From CBDEVH01 sp965243565 (lineage in GTDB: Bacteria > Pseudomonadota > Gammaproteobacteria > Tethybacterales > Persebacteraceae), in NCBI GenBank assembly GCA_965243565.1, contig OZ251571.1, positions 558,001 to 622,000 on the forward strand: DNA of 64,000 nt, written 5' to 3'. A model generated the notes under the pieces. The model saw nothing but the letters and a program-made list of their open reading frames with translations, was not told the origin of the DNA and did no database searches. The first letter of the stretch is position 1, and each line of letters opens with the position of its first letter. Made by a program: the position numbers and the translations under genes. This document shows, piece by piece, positions 17,986-24,824 of this stretch.

Positions 17986-19401
17986 GCGCCCAACGCCAAA
18001 AGCGGTATTGACCACAACACCACGGAATACCAAGCAAACGCTGGTTTGGGTGCCATCGGTGTTGCCGAAGCCTCTTCTCGTGGTTATTTTGGTCAAGGTG
18101 TCAGGGTGGCACTGGTCGATAGACACTTTTTGTATGATGGGGATGCGGTAGCCGGAGAGAACAATGGTAGTGTAAATCCTGTTGCTGATTTGGCAAACAG
18201 TATTTATACCCCTGCAATTTCTTTCAATGGTAATGCTGCTATTAGACTTTCCAGAGACAATAATACTTCAAATCCGAGCTAGCTCAAATCTCTCAATACG
18301 GCACTGCCCCTGCTGGTATTCTTGCTGCCAACGCCGGCAATGCCGATATTCAAGGCGTGGCACTATCGGTCAGTATGTTGCCAGTGGCTACTAGTTTTGA
18401 TGCCCATAATGACTTTATTGATCCTGATACGAGACGTTTTGTTGCTATTGAGTACCTACTAGCTGCAGATAACGCGCAATCTACACGTCAGCCAGAGCAT
18501 GTTGTTGATATCATCAATAACAGTTGGTCGCATCGTTTATCGCACGAAGAACTCACCGCCAACCGTTGGGGGCTATACACCGAGACCGATAACACCACGA
18601 TAACGGTGTTGCTCAACGATTTACCGGTTTACAAAGCGCTACTAGACAGTGGTGATTCCAGCAAAAATGACATTAATCTAGCCTTTTTGGCATCAACACT
18701 AATGATGGGAAAAGAACTTAGCCTCATTCTTTGCCGATATGGCTACTGCCATTGCCGATGATGATATCGTTATGGTCATGGCAGGTGGAGAATCTGGCTG
18801 GAACGAAAACGGTTCGATTACTGGTTGTACAGGCGACCAAATAAGCTTTAATAACAATGGCCCGAACAGCTGCGACACTAGCAACATAACCCTAGCTGTT
18901 AGTGATATCGCCACCAACCTTAGCTTAAATGGTCTTGGTAATATTGATGCCAACGCTCCCGGTGCATGGGCATTAGCCCCCTTGTACGCCGAAGAACTCA
19001 TTGGTAAATATGTCGTGGTCATGGGCGTGGACCAATCCGATGCGAACCTACCACTAATAGACAGCAGCAACGGCTGTGGTATTGCCAAAGACTGGTGCCT
19101 AGTTGCACCGGCGCAAGATTTATCGGTATGGCGTGGTGATTATTCGATTGATATCAATAACAACACCGTACAAGTAACCACGGACAGCGGTAACTACCTA
19201 GCAGCCCCACATGTATCAGGAGCGTTGGCATTGCTAAAAAGTCGCTTGCCATCGATGCCGATGAATACTGTTTTGGAATTATTACTCGGCACCGCCGACG
19301 ACTTAGGCGCAGCTGGTGTTGATGATATTTACGGACATGGCATGGTCAATGTCAGTGCTGCCATCAACGCCCAAGGCGTTGTTGTCTTTGCTGATTATGA
19401 T
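17986..19401 (+). pseudogene. Tandem pseudoprotease repeat, unit 3 (frameshifted, 3' half open)
   Basis: Third copy. Open from about 17986 to 18282, then a frame change in the variable loop after SRDNN, open again in the next frame to about 18700, and a second break where inserting one T into a T5 run and one A into an A4 run would restore AFFGINTNDGKKNLA, matching the other units. From 18739 the frame is open into the C-terminal domain. Confidence 0.8.
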
Positions 19402-20535
19402 CAAAGCGACTCCAATGTTGTCAACGCCAACAATGTCAACAATGCTAACAACGCTTTGGTATTCAATAGTTTTTCGTCACTATCCAAATCGCTTGGTGGC
19501 TTAGCAGCCGAATTGGCGAATGTAGAAGTTGCAGTTGAATACTTAGAAGGGCGTTATTACAACATGGCATTAAGTGGTTTACTAGAAAGCGTTGCCACGG
19601 ACTCACTACCAAGTATAGGCAACGGTGCAGACGACTTACTAACAGAAGCCACCCGTCAACAAACGATGTTAGGCAATTGGTACATAAACCAGCACAGTGC
19701 CAGCGGTCAGTTACTGAATCTAAACTACAGCAGCGACTATTTGCGTGCCTCGTATGAGCTATGTTCGTCATGCGATGATGTATCATCAAGTTGGGACGGT
19801 TATGGTCTAACAGAAACCAACAGTTATGTCCCGTACTTTTCGGAAACCGACCAACACGCACTATTAGGCATAAAGCCAATAGACGGCATGGAAGTATTCG
19901 CTGGTATAGGCTTTAGCGATGATGTATCATCAGGCAGCACTTACAGCCAATGGGGCATCCGTCTATCTGATAACGCTCAATTATCCCAAAACAATCGTTT
20001 GAGTTGGCACGCTGAATACGCCCAAATACAAGAGCAAGGCACGTTACTAGGCAACACATTAAACGGCGGTTTGGGCGTAGAAGAAGGCATGACACACCAA
20101 ACAAAGTTAGGAGCATCACTAGGCATAAGCCGGCATTGGACAATCAATGGCGAGTTAGAAGTAGGGCAAGGCAGTAGTACTGGTGCATCAGGCAGTTTGG
20201 TATCGGAGTTAGACTATAACTACCAAGGTTACTATGCATCACTAGAAGGCACATCGTTATTTCAAACAAACGACCTAATGCGTTTTGGCATCAAACAATC
20301 CAGCACGGTAAACGACGGCTCATTAACATTAAACAAAAGCGTATTGATAGACGGCGTATTACAAAGCAACTCCGAAACAATTGATTGGAGCAACTCCCCA
20401 ACCACCACCTACCAATGGGGCTACCGCATAACCAACAGTGCGACAACGAGCATGGGCTTTGCCATAGAACACACCACCAACAAAACCCTAGGCAGCGAGT
20501 CCGCAGCCTCGTGGTTAGTCAAGTGGTCATTCTAA
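18739..20535 (+). CDS. 3' part of the giant subtilase locus: end of repeat 3 plus beta-barrel-like domain
   Basis: Residues 1-220 are the second half of pseudoprotease unit 3. An Asn-rich linker (VNANNVNNANNA) follows, then about 370 residues of alternating amphipathic strands ending in WLVKWSF, with a C-terminal phenylalanine typical of outer-membrane barrels. This fits an autotransporter translocator, but the family was judged from pattern only. An ATG is present at 18739, but it lies inside the repeat and has no convincing ribosome site, so this is more likely the tail of the long gene than an independent one. A hairpin repeat element begins 2 nt after the stop. Confidence 0.65.
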   Translation: MATAIADDDIVMVMAGGESGWNENGSITGCTGDQISFNNNGPNSCDTSNITLAVSDIATNLSLNGLGNIDANAPGAWALAPLYAEELIGKYVVVMGVDQSDANLPLIDSSNGCGIAKDWCLVAPAQDLSVWRGDYSIDINNNTVQVTTDSGNYLAAPHVSGALALLKSRLPSMPMNTVLELLLGTADDLGAAGVDDIYGHGMVNVSAAINAQGVVVFADYDQSDSNVVNANNVNNANNALVFNSFSSLSKSLGGLAAELANVEVAVEYLEGRYYNMALSGLLESVATDSLPSIGNGADDLLTEATRQQTMLGNWYINQHSASGQLLNLNYSSDYLRASYELCSSCDDVSSSWDGYGLTETNSYVPYFSETDQHALLGIKPIDGMEVFAGIGFSDDVSSGSTYSQWGIRLSDNAQLSQNNRLSWHAEYAQIQEQGTLLGNTLNGGLGVEEGMTHQTKLGASLGISRHWTINGELEVGQGSSTGASGSLVSELDYNYQGYYASLEGTSLFQTNDLMRFGIKQSSTVNDGSLTLNKSVLIDGVLQSNSETIDWSNSPTTTYQWGYRITNSATTSMGFAIEHTTNKTLGSESAASWLVKWSF

Positions 20536-20536
20536 A

Positions 20537-20651
20537 CCGGGAGTTTTTTTAAAAGGTGGCATAGCCACCTTTTAAAAACGACCGCCCGAAAACCGAAGGC
20601 ACGGCATATTGAAAATATGCCCCGTATGCTTTTGAAAAAAGCATACTCAGA
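20537..20651 (+). repeat. Hairpin repeat element copy R2 (complete three-hairpin form)
   Basis: It reads CCGGGAG, then hairpin H3 (15-bp stem 20546-20560 with 20564-20578, core GGTGGC, loop ATA), linker CGACCGCCCGAAAACCGAAG, hairpin H2 (GGCATATT / AATATGCC, loop GAA, 20603-20621), hairpin H1 (GTATGCTTTT / AAAAGCATAC, loop GAA, 20624-20646), then CTCAGA. It lies directly after the subtilase stop codon, so H3 may double as a terminator. Confidence 0.85.
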
Positions 20652-20703
20652 CCGGGAGATTTTTTAAAAGTTGGCATAGCCACCTTTTAAAAACGACATG
20701 CCC
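20652..20703 (+). repeat. Hairpin repeat element copy R3 (H3 module only)
   Basis: CCGGGAGATTTTTT is followed by a stem with core GTTGGC / GCCACC, carrying one mismatch relative to R2, and ends in AAAAACGACATGCCC. The H1 and H2 hairpins are absent. It abuts R2 and R4. Confidence 0.8.
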
Positions 20704-20855
20704 GGGAGATTTTTAAATGTCGAAAATCGACATTAAAAAAACGACCTGTCGAAAACCAAAGGCACGGCATATTGAAAATATGCACCGTGTGCTTTTTGCA
20801 AAAAAACACACACAGACGTTCAAACAAAGTGAATACTTAATAACCCCTCCAAAAC
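20702..20855 (+). repeat. Hairpin repeat element copy R4 (three hairpins, different H3 stem)
   Basis: It has the same outline as R2, but the H3 stem is AATGTCGA / TCGACATT (20716-20734) instead of GGTGGC. The linker is CGACCTGTCGAAAACCAAAG, H2 is GGCATATT with a GAA loop, and H1 is an imperfect GTGTG...CACAC stem. It ends with CAAACAAAGTGAATACTTAA and ACCCCTCCAAAACCCCA, the latter also present at the end of the adjacent glycosyltransferase gene. Confidence 0.8.
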
Positions 20856-20886
20856 CCCACAGCCCACCGTTATTTTTTTACTCCGT

Positions 20887-20969
20887 TCCTTCTTTTAAAT
20901 GTCGAAAGCCGCCTTTTAAAAAATCTCCCGCCCCAATACCACAAATTAAAAACCCCTCCAAAACCCCAA
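20887..20969 (-). repeat. Hairpin repeat element copy R5 (degenerate, reversed)
   Basis: An H3-like segment (TTTTAAATGTCG, AAAG, then a decayed right arm) is followed by AAATCTCCCG, the reverse complement of the family's CGGGAGATTT edge, and then CCCCAATACCACAAATTAA, the reverse complement of a segment next to copy R8. It runs into the 3' end of the glycosyltransferase gene that stops at 20946. Confidence 0.6.
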
Positions 20970-21626
20970 ATCTCTCATCAACGCCACAATTCCATCTTTC
21001 TGCACATTCTCCCCCCACTGCTCAATACACTCCTCCAGCGATTCCCTATCATCAATATCGCTTAACGTAGGTAAGTACTCAACACTTTCGCCAATTACAC
21101 CAGCAGTGGTAAGTGTATTGATTAATTGCGTTAAAGTATTTTCTTCGCTGTATCGTACGTTTAACCAACATTCAGCCGCAATGGTTTGATTGCTAGAGAA
21201 TAAATAAAATCCACCGTCTGTTGCTTTGCCAATGATTGTTTCTTTTTTTGTTTGGGCTGCTTCTAGTATGTATTGCTGTGGGAGTTGTGGGCAGTCAGTG
21301 CCGATTAAAATAACACGGTCGTGGTGCTGGCGTAATGTCGAATATACATGGTGCAGGCGATGGGCTAAGCTGTTGTCCCCCGTCCATAGTGTCGAAAATT
21401 GCTGCCAGCGTTGGTGATTGGTGGCTTGTTGCTCTGCCACTGCCCAATAGGCATGTAGTGATTCTAATGATGTTACCGCCGCTTGTAAGGTTATGGCGGT
21501 TTGTTTGACCGATTCTTCATATATGGCAATGGCTTGCCGCTTGCCTATTGTTTTTGCCAGTCTTGTTTTTACAGGGGATAGTTCCGGTGTTTTAACAAAG
21601 GCAGCGATGGCGATTTTTTGTTTCAT
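20946..21626 (-). CDS. TIGR04282/DUF2064 glycosyltransferase-like protein
   Basis: GT-A fold nucleotidyltransferase/glycosyltransferase-like protein of the family often annotated in arsenosugar biosynthesis. Family motifs are FVKTPELSPVKTRLAKTIG at the N terminus, the acidic GTDCPQLP motif near residue 115 and ATDGGFYLF near 140. The 226-residue length fits. It lies downstream of a GT2 gene of the family usually paired with it. Its stop codon falls in repeat-related sequence (the codons for FWRGF resemble the repeat segment AACCCCTCCAAAA), so the last residues may be acquired. Its ATG overlaps the stop of an open frame running through the tandem array. Confidence 0.85.
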   Translation of the reverse strand: MKQKIAIAAFVKTPELSPVKTRLAKTIGKRQAIAIYEESVKQTAITLQAAVTSLESLHAYWAVAEQQATNHQRWQQFSTLWTGDNSLAHRLHHVYSTLRQHHDRVILIGTDCPQLPQQYILEAAQTKKETIIGKATDGGFYLFSSNQTIAAECWLNVRYSEENTLTQLINTLTTAGVIGESVEYLPTLSDIDDRESLEECIEQWGENVQKDGIVALMRDLGFWRGF

Positions 21627-21628
21627 TG

Positions 21629-22030
21629 TTTGGGACAGCTTTGGTTTTTGAGCAGGTCATTTTTTAAATATCGCTTTCCGACATTTAAAAGAAAGAACGG
21701 TGTAGCTTCGTTGACATGTAGTTCATTTTTTAAATATCGCTTTCCGACATTTAAAAGAAAGAACGGTGTAGCTTCGTTTACATGTAGTTCATTTTTTAAA
21801 TGTCGCTTTCCGACATTTAAAAGAAAGAACGGTGTAGCTTCGCTGACATGTAGTTCATTTTTTAAATGTCGCTTTCCGACATTTAAAAGAAGGAACGGTG
21901 TAGCTTCGCTTACATGTAGTTCATTTTTTAAATGTCGATTTCCGACATTTAAAAGAAGGAACGGTTTAGCTTCGCTTACATGTAGTTCATTTTTTAAATG
22001 TCGATTTTCGACATTTAAAAGAAAGAACGG
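21629..22030. repeat. Tandem array, six copies of a 66-bp unit derived from the hairpin repeat family
   Basis: Units begin (at CATTTTTTAAAT) at 21658, 21724, 21790, 21856, 21922 and 21988, exactly 66 bp apart; the sixth is incomplete. Each holds a stem TTTTAAATGTCG / CGACATTTAAAA around a 5-nt loop; the first two units have one mismatch (ATATCG). The linker GTAGCTTCG.TGACATGTAGTTCAT is a diverged form of the linker in copy R7. The left flank 21629-21658 (GGGACAGCTTTGGTTTTTGA) matches copy R8 with H1 and H2 missing. Because 66 is a multiple of three, one frame on each strand is open across the whole array. The GT2 gene ends inside the last unit. Confidence 0.9.
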
Positions 22031-22746
22031 TTTATCCATTGTTTTATCCATAGGGTTTGAAATAGGAGTATGGTTTTTAACCAACCTTGCTGTGTATAGC
22101 GTCTGGCACTGGTAAGTACAGTAGATGCAACGCATTGTAATGCTATGCCGTTGGCACGTGCTTTTATGGTTAGTAAGTGGTCTTCGCCGTAGGCTGCGGT
22201 TTCTTCATAGCCGTTTAGATCAAAAAATAGGGTGGTGGATAGGGCAAAGGCTTGGTCGCCAAATGGATTGGAGAATAAAGCACAACGTAATTGGACTCCC
22301 CATTCGTTTAGTTTCATTTTTTTATCACCGTCGTAAAATTTCAAGCGAAAGTAGTGCAAGGCGTTGGGCTGTTTTTTTAATGATGTTTTTAAGGCGCACA
22401 CACAATTGCTTGTTAGTTGCGTGTCAGCGTGAATAAACCATAAGTAATGATTGTTGGCAAGGGCGGCGCATTCGTTCATTTGTGCTGCTCTGCCTTGTTT
22501 TTTGCAATTAATCCAACGGGTATTGGTAAATTCTAAAAGCGTTTTTTGGGTATCGCTGGTTATTGGTGCTTGTGCCGCAAGGATTATTTCGTCATCAGGG
22601 CTTATTTGTGAGCGAAGGGCTGGTAATAAGGTTTGCCATGCGGTCTCAAAGGCACTAAGCGGAATTATAATGCTGATGGCTGGGTTTATGATTGGTGTGG
22701 TTACGACTGGTATGGCATGGCTCACTTTATCGAGGAGCTTGCCCAT
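22015..22746 (-). CDS. GT2 family glycosyltransferase (TIGR04283-like)
   Basis: Inverting-type GT-A glycosyltransferase of the family commonly found next to TIGR04282 genes. The N-terminal AISIIIPLSAFE strand, the segment KQGRAAQMNECAALA, the HADTQL acidic motif and the later GDQAFALSTTLFFDLNGY and YGEDHLL motifs fit the family. The enzyme usually continues 10-15 residues beyond the point where this one stops; here the last codons and TAA (encoding RSFF and stop) come from the first unit of the 66-bp array as read on this strand, so the C terminus appears replaced. The start overlaps the end of the DUF924 gene by 20 nt. Confidence 0.82.
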   Translation of the reverse strand: MGKLLDKVSHAIPVVTTPIINPAISIIIPLSAFETAWQTLLPALRSQISPDDEIILAAQAPITSDTQKTLLEFTNTRWINCKKQGRAAQMNECAALANNHYLWFIHADTQLTSNCVCALKTSLKKQPNALHYFRLKFYDGDKKMKLNEWGVQLRCALFSNPFGDQAFALSTTLFFDLNGYEETAAYGEDHLLTIKARANGIALQCVASTVLTSARRYTQQGWLKTILLFQTLWIKQWINRSFF

Positions 22747-23338
22747 AATGGTTGTGGGTGGTGGCTAGGTAGTCGGCCTCGGCTGGGGTGTTGTCCCTGC
22801 CTAGTACGGCGTTGCGGTGCGGGAATCGCCCAAAATTCTGTATTAACTGGTGGTGCTTTTCGGCTTCTTGGAGTGAGCGTTGTAATATGGTTTGTAATTG
22901 TGGGTGTTCGTCAATGAGCTGTTGGTAACAAGTAAGGCATTGTTGTTGGTGGGTGATGTTCTCGCTGTGTTCGAGTGGTAGATAAAAAAACAAACGATGA
23001 GCGACTGGCATTTTTTTGTCGTTGCCATTGGCAATGCCGTTTAAAGTTATGCTTCTGGCTAGGGTGTCGCCACTGAATGCTTGAGGCGTTCCTCTAAGGG
23101 TTGCCCGTGTCATTTGATCGCATAAGATAATATGGGCGACTTTGCCGGTGTCTGATTCTTGCCAATGGTGTAGATCGCCTGCTACCGCTTGCGTTATGAG
23201 TGATGAGAATGTTTGTTGAAGGTCGTCGTCGTCTTTGGGGTTTGAACCAAACCATAAGCCCCATTTGTCTTGGGGAATGGTGTCGGTTTCGATGTCGCCA
23301 AACCAAAAATCCAAAACCGATTGTATTGCTTGTTGCAT
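22727..23338 (-). CDS. DUF924 family protein
   Basis: Helical protein of unknown function, in a family with a TPR-like fold. Conserved segments are VLDFWFGDIE at the N terminus, DQMTRATLRGTPQAFSGD, FFYLPLEHSE and NFGRFPHRNAVLGRDNTPAE near the C terminus. The 203-residue length is typical. It precedes and overlaps the GT2 gene, so the three genes on this strand may be cotranscribed. Its start codon is close to repeat copy R7. Confidence 0.85.
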   Translation of the reverse strand: MQQAIQSVLDFWFGDIETDTIPQDKWGLWFGSNPKDDDDLQQTFSSLITQAVAGDLHHWQESDTGKVAHIILCDQMTRATLRGTPQAFSGDTLARSITLNGIANGNDKKMPVAHRLFFYLPLEHSENITHQQQCLTCYQQLIDEHPQLQTILQRSLQEAEKHHQLIQNFGRFPHRNAVLGRDNTPAEADYLATTHNHYGQAPR

Positions 23339-23354
23339 GTTTTTATTATATCAT

Positions 23355-23450
23355 GCTTGAATGTCTGAGTATGCTGTTTTTCAAAAAGCATACGGGGCAT
23401 ATTTTCAATATGCCGTAGCTTCGGTTGACGGGCAGGTCATTATTCCCGGG
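23355..23450 (-). repeat. Hairpin repeat element copy R7 (reversed, H1-H2-linker)
   Basis: Read on the plus strand: TGTCTGAG, H1 (GTATGCT...AGCATAC with a bulge, 23369-23393), H2 (GGCATATT / AATATGCC, loop TTC, 23396-23414), then the linker GTAGCTTCGG...GGCAGGTCAT, ending at TTCCCGGG without an H3 stem. Orientation is opposite to R2-R4. Confidence 0.8.
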
Positions 23451-23595
23451 TTATTAATCTGTGGTATTGGGACAGTCTGAGTGTGTTTTTTTGCAAAAAA
23501 CACACGGGGCATGTTGAAAACATGCCGTAGCTTTGGTTTTCGGGCAGGTCGTTTTTTAAACGTTGGTTTTACCAACGTTTAAAAATCTCCCGGTT
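23451..23595 (-). repeat. Hairpin repeat element copy R8 (reversed, complete)
   Basis: Read on the plus strand: TTAATCTGTGGTATTGGG, ACAGTCTGAG, H1 (GTGTGTTTTTT / AAAAAACACAC, loop TGC), H2 (GGCATGT / ACATGCC, loop TGAA), linker GTAGCTTTGGTTTTCGGGCA, H3 (15-bp stem 23553-23567 with 23571-23585, core AACGTTGGT, loop TTT), then AATCTCCCGG. All three stems differ in sequence from R2 yet stay self-complementary. The interval 23339-23651 otherwise contains no gene. Confidence 0.85.
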
Positions 23596-23651
23596 TAAAA
23601 AAAATACCCAGTCATGGCGTAGAATTGCGGGCGGTATAGTAAATAAAAATT

Positions 23652-24824
23652 ATGGATAATTATTCAGCTAAAAATTATGATGAATCCCAATCTGTCGGCG
23701 TTGTTCGTCCACAAGTGGTTGGTTTTAACGTGCCTTTTGTCTGTGCGAATGGGGTTGTTTTGCCAACGTGGGAGCTATCCTACGAGACGTATGGCACGCT
23801 TAATGCCGACTGTAGTAATGCGGTGCTGGTTTGTCATGCTTTGTCAGGGTCGCAACATGCAGCGGGCTTTTATGAAGACGAGCCTAATAATATAGGCTGG
23901 TGGGATAATTTTATTGGTCCTAATAAACCGATTGATACCACCCGCTTTTTTGTGATTTCGCCTAATAATTTGGGGGGCTGTCATGGCTCTACAGGGCCTC
24001 GCCACCCACACCCCGATGATGGCAGACCGTATGGCTCACGTTTTCCTATTGTAACAGTGGAGGATTGGGTGCGTTCACAAAAAAAACTGATAGAGGTTTT
24101 AGGGATAAAAAAATTGTTTGCTGTTGTCGGCGGGAGCTTGGGCGGTATGCAAGCGTTACGCTGGGCTATTGATTATCCCAATGCGCTTTGTGCGAGTCTT
24201 ATTATTGCAGCATCAGCACGGTTGTCGGCTTCTAATATCGCTTTTAACGAAATCGCACGGCATTCTATTACGGGTGACAAAAATTTTTCGCATGGTGATT
24301 TTTACGATTATAATGAAATCCCCGAACAAGGCTTGAGTGTGGCGCGAATGATCGGACATGTTACGTATTTGTCTAATAATTTAATGACCGAAAAATTTGG
24401 ACGAGAACGACAAGAAGGACAAGGTAATAGTCCACAGTTTAATTATGATAGTGAGTTTCAAGTGGAGTCCTATTTGCGACATCAGGGCAAAAAATTCGCC
24501 AAAAAATTTGATGCAAATACGTATTTGTTAATGACGAAAGCACTGGATTATTTTGATCCAGCACAAGATGCCAATGGCGATTTGGTGCAAGCAGTGTCGC
24601 CTATTATGGCACCGTGTTTTTTGCTTTCTTTTTCGAGTGATTCGCGTTTTCCGCCCGACCATTCAAGGCATTTGGTAAAAGCGTTGTTAACCGCTAAAAA
24701 AGAGGTGTCGTATATGGAAATCGATTCTGGCTATGGACATGATTCATTTTTATTGGCGAATCCAACTTATCATGAGGCTGTTGCAGCGTATATGCAACAA
24801 CTATGGGAGAGTGTAAATAGATGA
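23652..24824 (+). CDS. metX: Homoserine O-acyltransferase (MetX family)
   Basis: Alpha/beta-hydrolase that acylates homoserine at the start of methionine synthesis. The nucleophile elbow GGSLGGMQA, LSFSSDSRFPPDHS (catalytic Asp) and GHDSFLL (catalytic His) are present, with LVCHALSGSQHAAG forming the oxyanion region. The 390-residue length fits. MetX-family enzymes can use acetyl- or succinyl-CoA, and those paired with MetW are often succinyltransferases; the sequence alone does not settle this here. The 3' end overlaps metW by 4 nt (ATGA). Confidence 0.95.
   Translation: MDNYSAKNYDESQSVGVVRPQVVGFNVPFVCANGVVLPTWELSYETYGTLNADCSNAVLVCHALSGSQHAAGFYEDEPNNIGWWDNFIGPNKPIDTTRFFVISPNNLGGCHGSTGPRHPHPDDGRPYGSRFPIVTVEDWVRSQKKLIEVLGIKKLFAVVGGSLGGMQALRWAIDYPNALCASLIIAASARLSASNIAFNEIARHSITGDKNFSHGDFYDYNEIPEQGLSVARMIGHVTYLSNNLMTEKFGRERQEGQGNSPQFNYDSEFQVESYLRHQGKKFAKKFDANTYLLMTKALDYFDPAQDANGDLVQAVSPIMAPCFLLSFSSDSRFPPDHSRHLVKALLTAKKEVSYMEIDSGYGHDSFLLANPTYHEAVAAYMQQLWESVNR

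Noticed and set aside
20717..21070. Open frame of 117 codons on the plus strand
   Set aside because: It runs through repeat copies R4 and R5 into the antisense of the DUF2064 gene; its composition (Pro/Lys-rich from CCC and AAA runs) reflects repeats, and it has no recognisable domain.
21658..22030. Possible CRISPR array
   Set aside because: The whole 66-bp unit repeats with no unique spacers, and no cas genes are present.
22034..22051. DnaA-box-like TTATCCATT and TTATCCATA
   Set aside because: They lie inside GT2 coding sequence, match the consensus imperfectly and are only two; not enough for an origin call, though noted with the composition switch.
21618..22115. Open frame of 165 codons encoding a 22-residue repeat peptide on the plus strand
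   Set aside because: It is open only because the repeat is 66 bp long; the mirror frame on the other strand is equally open, there is no ribosome site, and each unit has a 12-bp hairpin, so a non-coding repeat is the simpler reading.
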